From JAISST01 sp050434145 (GTDB lineage Bacteria > Fusobacteriota > Fusobacteriia > Fusobacteriales > Fusobacteriaceae): 11,197 bases of DNA. The notes under the pieces are model-generated. The model was not told the origin of the DNA. It did no database searches and was given only the letters and a program-made list of their open reading frames with translations. Below, piece by piece: positions 1 through 5,570 of the stretch. The translations under genes were made by a program, and so were the position numbers. The stretch's first letter is position 1; every line of letters starts with the position of its first letter. Location of the stretch: assembly GCF_050434145.1 (NCBI RefSeq), contig NZ_JBNPVX010000055.1:1-11197 (forward strand), given 5' to 3'.

Positions 1-71
1 ATTACAGATTTAAAAAATTTTACACCTTAATTGTTTAACAATTTTCTTTTTGGTTTGCATTTTATCTTTCT

Positions 72-122
72 CTATTCTGTTGTTAATGTCCTTTTGCCCT
101 GTGTCGCTTTTCTCAGGGACAT
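72..122 (-). other. Self-folding 5' end of a transcript; possible leaderless 16-codon ORF
   Basis: The transcript from the 128-156 promoter should begin at about 121. Bases 122-86 form an imperfect hairpin: outer arms ATGTCC/GGACAT, inner CTG/CAG, or alternatively CCCTG/CAGGG with an ATGT/ACAT base. An ATG sits at 122-120, essentially at the predicted start site, and opens a 16-codon frame ending in TAG at 72. The frame would encode a basic peptide, MSLRKATQGKRTLTTE. It could be a leader peptide, a leaderless mini-gene, a structured untranslated leader or a small RNA. It does not match a riboswitch class that I can recognise. Confidence 0.3.
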
Positions 123-127
123 TGATT

Positions 128-156
128 ATAATATCATATTTTATATTCTATGTCAA
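128..156 (-). promoter_or_regulatory. Strong sigma-70 type promoter reading out of the window to the left
   Basis: On the minus strand there is a perfect -35 TTGACA (156-151), a 17-bp spacer and a -10 TATTAT (133-128) preceded by TG-A, i.e. an extended -10. The predicted start site is near 121. No complete gene lies downstream within the window, so the transcribed gene or RNA must lie largely beyond position 1. The opposite strand has a 63-codon TTG-initiated open frame here, but it has no ribosome site and only low-complexity T-rich codons, so I do not call it. Confidence 0.65.
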
Positions 157-210
157 ACTTTTTTTTAAATTTATTTTTTATTTTTTATTTTACTATTCAA
201 ACGTCATAAA

Positions 211-238
211 TAGAGGGCATAAAAATATTAGCCCCCTA
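211..238 (-). terminator. Likely terminator of the sigma-54 operon
   Basis: Downstream of the permease stop codon (265), the minus strand has TAGGGGGC (238-231), a 12-nt loop and GCCCTCTA (218-211). This gives an 8-bp GC-rich stem with one G-T wobble. The following sequence starts TTTA rather than a long T run, so termination may be imperfect. It is the only GC-rich stem between the permease stop and the next promoter. Confidence 0.5.
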
Positions 239-264
239 TAAATTATAGTTCAATTAAATATAGT

Positions 265-1608
265 TTAGTTTATTATTTTACTCAAAGCCATAAATTGCAT
301 AACTATATATCCTGCTGCATAATAACCCATAAATTGTACCCCAGTATGAATTCCAAATATATTATTTAATATTCCACCAAATATTCCAATAATTAATGCA
401 ATCAAAACTCCAAATATTCCTGCTTCATAAAAAGCTAGCATACATATCAATCCCATAAATGCACCTATTAATGCCTCATGCGATACATACTTGAACATTG
501 CTGAAGTCCATGTCCTAGCTTTTTTTATTGATAATGGATAAGCAAAAAGTGCTCCACCAAATATACCTATTGCTCCATATATAAAATATTGTGGTATTGT
601 TAAATGATCATGTAAATTTATTTGGTTGAATAATGGAGATGCTGGCCCTAATGCTACTGGGCTCAATGGCAGACCAAATGCTATCATAGGTATAAGTAAT
701 TCTCCTAGGTATGTTGCATTAGATACTGCGTCCTGAACTCCTAATGTAGTGGTAACTCTATCATACAATTCTTTCTTTCTTGTAGATACCAATTCTCCCA
801 TTAATACAGTCATGCCTACAGGCGAAAAAGTAAATGTACATGCTGATATTGCCGCTGCTGAAACTAAATACCATATTTGACTTTTACCAAAGAACGAAAA
901 TGGATTTGGAAATAAAGAACTCTTCTTCCCATCAGAATCAGCTGCTAGCCAAATTAAATTTGGTTTGTCTCTTTTTTGTGTTGCTCTTCGCATAGGAATC
1001 ATTACATTAAATAATTCAGCTATCATTGGTCCTATTGTTATTCCCATAAATATTGATATAAACAATGGTTTTCCTACCGCTTCTACAGCTAATTTCTGTA
1101 TTCCTTGAATTAAAAATGCAAATGGTATCAAGGCTAGTACTGCACCCCATTTTGCCTTAGATACATATGCTATTATTATTGCTCCTATCGTAAAGATTAA
1201 TCCTGAATAAGTCTTTACTGTTTCACCCAAAGGAGCTAGAACTTTTGCTACTGCTATAGCTATTGGAAATGCAACAAGTGATCCAATTAATGAACCAGCA
1301 GCCATTTTTCTCATCCCTATATGTGGTATCCCAAGACGTTTAGCTATATTTGAATTAGCTACCATAGGCACTGCCATTGTTGACCCAGGTAAAGCTGCCA
1401 TAGCTGTAGGGACTGTATGTGTTATTTGCATTGCTATTAATATCGCTATAAACCATGCAAACACTACACACGGATGTACTCCTATTAGCACTAGCACCAA
1501 TGTAAGAGGAGCCATTGTTGCTGTTTCATCTGTTCCTGGTATTACTCCTATTACTGAAAATAGTATTCCACCAAATATTGCTACCAATAATGCCTGTAAT
1601 AATATCAT
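265..1608 (-). CDS. TctA-family (tripartite tricarboxylate transporter) permease
   Basis: This is a 447-residue, strongly hydrophobic protein with about a dozen membrane segments. Seen: an N-terminal glycine-rich loop GVIPGTDETA (residues 21-30), a second loop around ALPGSTMAVP (72-81), and in the C-terminal half DAVSNA (293-298) followed by LIPMIAFGLPLS (305-316). These correspond to the duplicated PG-loop and E/D-x-x-N-N-A/liPxLxLGiPgs motifs of TctA permeases. The protein is shorter than the usual ~500 residues and the second loop lacks the normal PG, so it is a divergent member. TctA proteins normally import di- or tricarboxylates using an ion gradient with TctB and a periplasmic TctC; no TctC is present here. 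Its ATG overlaps the preceding stop codon in ATGA, with a GGAGGGG ribosome site (1620-1614), so it is translationally coupled. The substrate is inferred to be mevalonate or a related branched acid. The family call is firm; the substrate is a guess. Confidence 0.8.
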   Translation of the reverse strand: MILLQALLVAIFGGILFSVIGVIPGTDETATMAPLTLVLVLIGVHPCVVFAWFIAILIAMQITHTVPTAMAALPGSTMAVPMVANSNIAKRLGIPHIGMRKMAAGSLIGSLVAFPIAIAVAKVLAPLGETVKTYSGLIFTIGAIIIAYVSKAKWGAVLALIPFAFLIQGIQKLAVEAVGKPLFISIFMGITIGPMIAELFNVMIPMRRATQKRDKPNLIWLAADSDGKKSSLFPNPFSFFGKSQIWYLVSAAAISACTFTFSPVGMTVLMGELVSTRKKELYDRVTTTLGVQDAVSNATYLGELLIPMIAFGLPLSPVALGPASPLFNQINLHDHLTIPQYFIYGAIGIFGGALFAYPLSIKKARTWTSAMFKYVSHEALIGAFMGLICMLAFYEAGIFGVLIALIIGIFGGILNNIFGIHTGVQFMGYYAAGYIVMQFMALSKIIN

Positions 1609-2093
1609 AAATTCCCCTCCTTCCCTTCATCTTTTGTTATAATTTTTTCTTTATATTTTGGTTTATAATTAGGGGAATCTTTCGGTATCAAAGACAACAA
1701 TGAATATAAACCTACATCTTCCATTTCTTCTATAACTTCTTTATTTACTTTGGATAGAGCTTCTATTTCGTCTTCCAAAGTCATTCCACCTTCTTTTAAA
1801 ATGTCTTCTAATGTAGCTGGATCTGCCATATTCTCCACTATTCTTTTTGGTTTAAACAGCTTTGCTGATATTATTCCTGATGCAAAACATCCTAAAATTC
1901 CTACTAGCAAAGAATATCCATTTGCCAAACTCTTATCTATATTGTCCATATTATTGAATATTTTCCTACCAAGAAAATACAGTGACATTGTCAAAACTAT
2001 TCCAATTATTGTAGCTATTGTCAATTCTTTCAGGTTTACTGTGTCGCCCCATACTTCTGTCAACTGTTCAGTACCTTTTTTTCCATCTGTCAT
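1605..2093 (-). CDS. Small two-helix membrane protein, putative TctB-like partner of the permease
   Basis: I do not recognise a named family. The protein (162 residues from the chosen start) has a hydrophilic N-terminus, a first membrane helix around residues 25-42 (TIATIIGIVLTMSLYFLG), a second around 62-80 (LLVGILGCFASGIISA), then about 80 charged, acidic residues ending KEGNL. That tail is probably cytoplasmic. Start choice: the GGAGGG ribosome site (2108-2103) abuts an ATG at 2102, leaving no spacing, whereas the in-frame ATG at 2093 is 9 nt away, so I start there. The ribosome site also overlaps the TAG stop of the HMG-CoA reductase, and the end overlaps the permease start by 4 nt. Tight coupling suggests a stoichiometric subunit, as TctB is for TctA, but typical TctB has four helices. 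The function is inferred from position only. Confidence 0.65.
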   Translation of the reverse strand: MTDGKKGTEQLTEVWGDTVNLKELTIATIIGIVLTMSLYFLGRKIFNNMDNIDKSLANGYSLLVGILGCFASGIISAKLFKPKRIVENMADPATLEDILKEGGMTLEDEIEALSKVNKEVIEEMEDVGLYSLLSLIPKDSPNYKPKYKEKIITKDEGKEGNL

Positions 2094-2107
2094 AGAATTC
2101 ATCCCTC

Positions 2108-3391
2108 CTATTTAGAACTATACTCAAGAAATAATGTTAGTGCATATTCTGCATTTATATTTTTCTCCCCTATCATTTGATCAACAATTTTTTCCAACAT
2201 CTCACCTGTTGCTCCTACTGATGCTGCTATATTTCTTGCATGCAATTTCATATGTCCTCTTTGAATTCCATCAGTAGCAAGTGCTCTTATCGCAGCTAAA
2301 TTTTGTGCAAGTCCTAAGGCCGCATAAATTTCTCCTAATTCAGTAGCTGTCTTTACTCCTAGTATCTTCACTGCAGATTTTGCTGCTGGATGAATTTTTG
2401 TAGCGCCTCCCACTAACCCAACTGCCATAGGTAGTTCTATTGTTCCAACCAAATTTCCATCAGCATTTTTCTCCCACTTTGTTAGAGAAGTATATTTTCC
2501 TGAAATAGCTGCATATGTATGTGCCCCTGATTCTATCGCCCTTGTATCATTACCACTTGCTAACACTGCTGCTGATATCCCATTCATTATTCCTTTATTA
2601 TGTGTTGCTGCTCTATACGGATCATTCGCTGCAAAAGCAAAAGCATCCAATATTCTTTCTATTATTTTTTCACCATCTTTAGCATCACCAGTTTTACTTA
2701 GAGATTCTTTTGTATAAACCGCACGAGCTCTGGCTAATCTATATGTAGCTAGGTTTGACAAAATACGCAAATCAACTTTATAACCTGTGATTTCTTCTAT
2801 AAAAGGAGATACTGCTTCCGCCATGGTATTTACTGCATTAGCCCCCATTGCATCTCCCACATTTATTAGTAGGTGCAAAATAACCATTTGTCCTCTTTCT
2901 GTATTTAATATTCTTACATCTATATCATGAAATCCACCACCAAATTTCAATAAAACTGGATCTTTATCATTACAAATTTTCTTTATTTTCTCTTTATTTT
3001 CGATTATTACATTTCTTACAAAATATGGATTTTCTACTTCTGTAATTTGCACCTGAGCAATCATTATTGGTCCTGTAGAAGAGGTTACAAAACCACCACT
3101 AACTTTTGCCATTTTCGCTGCATTTGATGCTGCTGCAACTACTGATGCTTCTTCAGTTACCATCGGAATCAATACATCTTTTCCATTTACAGTAAAATTC
3201 AACGCTACACCCATTGGCAGTGTAAAAGTCCCTATCACATTTTCTATCATATGATCTGCCAAATTTAATGATAATTCCCCATTTTCTAGAATAGCTTTTG
3301 ATTCTTCTTCAGTTATTCCTGTTAGTTCAACCACTTTTTTCATTCTTTCTTCTGGTGTTAATTTGTAAAAACCTTGTATACTACTATTCAT
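2108..3391 (-). CDS. mvaA: Hydroxymethylglutaryl-CoA reductase, degradative (class II)
   Basis: The 427 residues match the length and sequence of the Pseudomonas mevalonii enzyme almost end to end. It interconverts mevalonate plus CoA and HMG-CoA with two NAD(H); class II enzymes with this organisation are typically catabolic, running towards HMG-CoA. Seen: ENVIGTF (50-56); catalytic Glu81 in VTEEASVVAAAS; the dinucleotide-binding DAMGANAVNTMAEAV segment (180-194); catalytic Lys266 in THNKGIMNG; Asp282 in GND; and catalytic His380 in RGHMKLHARN. All four catalytic residues are present. The ribosome site GGAGGGG lies upstream of ATG 3391. A 194-bp gap (3392-3585) separates it from the AtuA C-terminal-like gene. 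That gap shows no clear terminator and only a weak possible promoter (TTGAAA, 16 bp, TAATAA), so readthrough from the sigma-54 promoter is likely. No HMG-CoA lyase (mvaB) is adjacent, unlike in P. mevalonii. NADH rather than NADPH use is inferred from class. Confidence 0.95.
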   Translation of the reverse strand: MNSSIQGFYKLTPEERMKKVVELTGITEEESKAILENGELSLNLADHMIENVIGTFTLPMGVALNFTVNGKDVLIPMVTEEASVVAAASNAAKMAKVSGGFVTSSTGPIMIAQVQITEVENPYFVRNVIIENKEKIKKICNDKDPVLLKFGGGFHDIDVRILNTERGQMVILHLLINVGDAMGANAVNTMAEAVSPFIEEITGYKVDLRILSNLATYRLARARAVYTKESLSKTGDAKDGEKIIERILDAFAFAANDPYRAATHNKGIMNGISAAVLASGNDTRAIESGAHTYAAISGKYTSLTKWEKNADGNLVGTIELPMAVGLVGGATKIHPAAKSAVKILGVKTATELGEIYAALGLAQNLAAIRALATDGIQRGHMKLHARNIAASVGATGEMLEKIVDQMIGEKNINAEYALTLFLEYSSK

Positions 3392-3585
3392 TTTTTGTAC
3401 CCCTCCTTTAAACTTACTTTGATTATAGATTGTTGCAAAGACATTTTTTCTGCTATAAATTCAACCTTTTATTATTCTACTAATTATTCTTTTCAACCAA
3501 CCATAATTAGCTTGGCTGATGTGCTTAGTAATACCTAGAAAAACAATAAATAAAATTTTACATTTCACAACTGTCTGACTTACTC

Positions 3586-3906
3586 TTATTCTTCTGTATT
3601 TATTTTCATTCTCATAAAAGCAGAGCCCATTGATTTTCCTAAAGAATCTAGTCTCAAAGAATGTGTAGCTCCACCACCTAAAGCATGTTTCATCACAAAA
3701 TTAAACCCATGCAACGTTTCCACTTCATATCTTGTCACTGTTCCTTTTACCATTTCACCAAAATACTCTTTTACTCTCTGAGGTGTTAATATTCTTTTTA
3801 GAAATTCGTAATCTTTTGGATCTCTTGCAAATATGCAGACATTACTTGTATCCCCTTTATCTCCAGAGCGACCGTGTGCCAATTGGTTTAAATAAACTAC
3901 TGCCAT
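3586..3906 (-). CDS. Stand-alone AtuA C-terminal-like (ferredoxin-fold) domain protein
   Basis: A 106-residue protein with the hallmark N-terminal sequence AHGRSGDKGDTSNV (10-23), followed by a glycine-rich LGGGATHSLRLDSLGKSMG stretch (75-93). This module is the C-terminal domain of many AtuA-family proteins; here it is a separate gene directly after the AtuA main-domain gene. Only one base lies between the AtuA stop codon and this ATG, and the ribosome site GGAGGT (3920-3915) lies inside the AtuA coding end, so the two are translationally coupled and probably form a heteromeric complex. The conserved RSGDKGD loop looks like a ligand- or phosphate-binding loop, but no activity is established that I know of. 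Complete, with no sign of truncation. Confidence 0.85.
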   Translation of the reverse strand: MAVVYLNQLAHGRSGDKGDTSNVCIFARDPKDYEFLKRILTPQRVKEYFGEMVKGTVTRYEVETLHGFNFVMKHALGGGATHSLRLDSLGKSMGSAFMRMKINTEE

Positions 3907-3907
3907 T

Positions 3908-5275
3908 TTATTTCACCTCCAAAATATGAGATTCTAGTTTTACTTCTTTTCTGTCTATCAATGTAGGCCATAAGCCTATTACATCTTGAACATGAGAACG
4001 TCCACCGAAAAATGAAGCTCCTGGTGGCCCATTTAATTGCAATGGTGATATTTCTGGTATTAATTTTTTAGCCTCTGATTTATCTTTCACTCTCACTGAT
4101 ATTCTTAAGACAACTTCATTGGTTCTTTTAATCAGATCTTCATCTATCTCTGCCACATCTAGATGCAAAGCATTTAGGCCTAAATAATCAATTCTTAAGT
4201 CTTCATATTGCATATTTTTTCGTTTCATTTTTTTCATAATGATTTCTGCTGCATACTTAGCTTTTTCATAAGCGTCTGGCCATGCATAAGAAATATATGT
4301 AGATACTTTATAACCAGCATGATATCCTATACACATTTTTAATTTCTCTGGTCTGTCTTTTCCCTTGATTCCACCTACTTTCACATAATTATCTCCATCA
4401 TTCTCCAAAGTCGCTCTTGATATATCCACAGTTACATCTGGAGTTATGTAATTAGCTGGGTCATGCACTTCATACAAAAATTGCTCTTTCACTGACTGTT
4501 CTGATATTAATCCACCACAGTTAGGAGCTTTAGTAATATGAAAATCTTCTTCTGTTATTTCTGCTATTGGGAATCCTAGATTATCCATATCTGGAACTGA
4601 ACGCCAATCATATTCAAAGTTACCTCCAGATCCCTGTCCACCACATTCTAACAAATGTCCTACCATTATTCCTCTTGCTAGATTATCCAAATCTTCATCT
4701 TTCCAACCAAATTCATATGCCAAAGGCGCAAGAAATAGTGCCGAATCTGTTGCTCTTCCTGTAATAATAACATCTGCTCCATTTTTTAAACACTCCATTA
4801 TAGCTTCACGACCATAATAAACATTTACATTTACTATTTTGTCTTTTATCTCATTAAAATCACCAACATCATCCATGTTGGGAAATTCAATGCCTTTCTC
4901 TAAAAACTCAGGAAATTTTTCTAACAAATCATCTCCTATTACATACCCTATTTTATAACCTTTCATTCCATTTTTCTCTGCTATTTTTCTCACTTGCTCT
5001 ACTGCTTCTAGTATATTCATTCCACCAGCATTAGTAAGTATTTTAATATTTTTTTCGTATGCCTCTTTTGCTATTACTTCCATTAACCCAATAAAATCAC
5101 TAGCAAAACCAGCTTTAGGATTTTTTAATTTTTGTCTTTGCATGATTGAAAGAGTTAATTCTGCCAAATAATCACATGCCATATAATTTAAGTTTCCTTC
5201 TCTAATCATATGTATAGCTGCATCTGGACTATCACCCCAAAATCCTTGCCCTCCTCCTATACGGATTTTCTTCAT
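3908..5275 (-). CDS. AtuA family protein (acyclic terpene utilisation AtuA, DUF1446)
   Basis: A 455-residue soluble protein starting KKIRIGGGQGFWGDS (2-16). It contains MACDYLAELTLSIM (32-45), TNAGGMN (81-87), VIITGRATDSALFLAPLAYEFGW (about 169-191), HLLECGGQGSGGNF (about 207-220) and NGPPGASFF near the end; these are hallmarks of the AtuA/DUF1446 family. AtuA was named from the Pseudomonas acyclic-terpene cluster, where degradation passes through methylcrotonyl-, methylglutaconyl- and HMG-CoA; its own reaction is not settled. The usual C-terminal extension is missing and encoded by the next gene. It is the first gene after the sigma-54 promoter, with an AAGGAGG ribosome site (5290-5284) 8 nt from the ATG. 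Sharing an operon with HMG-CoA reductase supports a step on HMG-CoA or a nearby branched acyl compound (inference). Confidence 0.88.
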   Translation of the reverse strand: MKKIRIGGGQGFWGDSPDAAIHMIREGNLNYMACDYLAELTLSIMQRQKLKNPKAGFASDFIGLMEVIAKEAYEKNIKILTNAGGMNILEAVEQVRKIAEKNGMKGYKIGYVIGDDLLEKFPEFLEKGIEFPNMDDVGDFNEIKDKIVNVNVYYGREAIMECLKNGADVIITGRATDSALFLAPLAYEFGWKDEDLDNLARGIMVGHLLECGGQGSGGNFEYDWRSVPDMDNLGFPIAEITEEDFHITKAPNCGGLISEQSVKEQFLYEVHDPANYITPDVTVDISRATLENDGDNYVKVGGIKGKDRPEKLKMCIGYHAGYKVSTYISYAWPDAYEKAKYAAEIIMKKMKRKNMQYEDLRIDYLGLNALHLDVAEIDEDLIKRTNEVVLRISVRVKDKSEAKKLIPEISPLQLNGPPGASFFGGRSHVQDVIGLWPTLIDRKEVKLESHILEVK

Positions 5276-5440
5276 AATCTCAGCCTCCTTATAATATAAA
5301 AAACTAGTTATTTACAAAATTTCTCTTATATATGTAGAATTTGTATTTTGCGCAATATTACTTAAAATTTTTCTACCACTTTTATCACAGTGTAATATAT
5401 TTTTAAAATTTCCAATAATTCTGCTACTAGTTACATATAT

Positions 5441-5457
5441 AGCAAAAAATATGCCAA
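5441..5457 (-). promoter_or_regulatory. Sigma-54 (-24/-12) promoter of the AtuA/HMG-CoA reductase/transporter operon
   Basis: The minus strand reads TTGGCATATTTTTTGCT, which aligns without gaps to the 17-nt sigma-54 consensus YTGGCACGRNNNTTGCW. The invariant GG falls at 5455/5454 (-25/-24) and GC at 5443/5442 (-13/-12) with exact spacing; the main deviations are C to T after TGGCA and A for the following G. The predicted start is about 5430, leaving an untranslated leader of roughly 155 nt before the AtuA ATG. The leader contains an 8-bp palindrome TTGCGCAA (5348-5355) but no clear sigma-70 promoter. The gene upstream encodes a sigma-54 activator, which independently supports the call. Confidence 0.85.
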
Positions 5458-5507
5458 AAGAATTTATATCTTTATTCCCAATTTCTTCTTAAAAAATATC
5501 TAGTATA

Positions 5508-5537
5508 AAAAATAGCGACAAATATGTCGCTATTTTT
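5508..5537 (-). terminator. Rho-independent terminator after the sigma-54 activator gene
   Basis: A perfect 13-bp inverted repeat, AAAAATAGCGACA and TGTCGCTATTTTT, with a 4-nt loop (5521-5524). On the minus strand the 3' arm ends in a T run. It starts 27 bp past the activator stop codon, so activator transcripts should stop before the sigma-54 promoter and keep the structural operon under separate control. The core of the same palindrome, GACA-N4-TGTC, is also a candidate activator site. Confidence 0.8.
5517..5528. promoter_or_regulatory. Candidate upstream activating sequence 1 (GACA-AATA-TGTC)
   Basis: A perfect palindrome centred at 5522.5, about 92 bp upstream of the predicted sigma-54 start site, a normal distance for an enhancer site. 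It sits inside the terminator stem, with extended symmetry TAGCGACA/TGTCGCTA. The assignment as a protein site rests on recurrence of the same motif 42 bp away and on the neighbouring activator gene; it is inferred. Confidence 0.5.
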
Positions 5538-5558
5538 AAGACAAAATTGGCACAGCAA

Positions 5559-5570
5559 GACAATTATGTC
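5559..5570. promoter_or_regulatory. Candidate upstream activating sequence 2 (GACA-ATTA-TGTC)
   Basis: A second perfect GACA-N4-TGTC palindrome, centred at 5564.5, about 134 bp upstream of the predicted start and exactly 42 bp from site 1. It overlaps the last codons and stop of the activator gene. A degenerate third copy, GACA-AAAT-TGGC (5540-5551), lies roughly midway. Spacing by about 21 and 42 bp would place all three on one face of the helix, as expected for cooperative activator binding. Confidence 0.5.

Noticed and set aside
86..122. Resemblance of ACACAGGGCAAA to the GEMM-I (cyclic di-GMP) riboswitch core
   Set aside because: Only about 10 nt match; the second conserved half and the tetraloop/receptor are missing.
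50..241. 63-codon plus-strand open frame, hydrophobic
   Set aside because: Begins at TTG without a ribosome site, consists of T-rich low-complexity codons, and overlaps a minus-strand promoter and terminator.
1750..2115. 121-codon plus-strand open frame
   Set aside because: Shadow of the minus-strand membrane-protein gene, which has ribosome site, overlap coupling and sensible membrane topology.
5548..5554. Plus-strand TTGGCAC as the -24 element of a second sigma-54 promoter
   Set aside because: No TTGC at the required distance; the sequence after it reads AGCAAGACAA.
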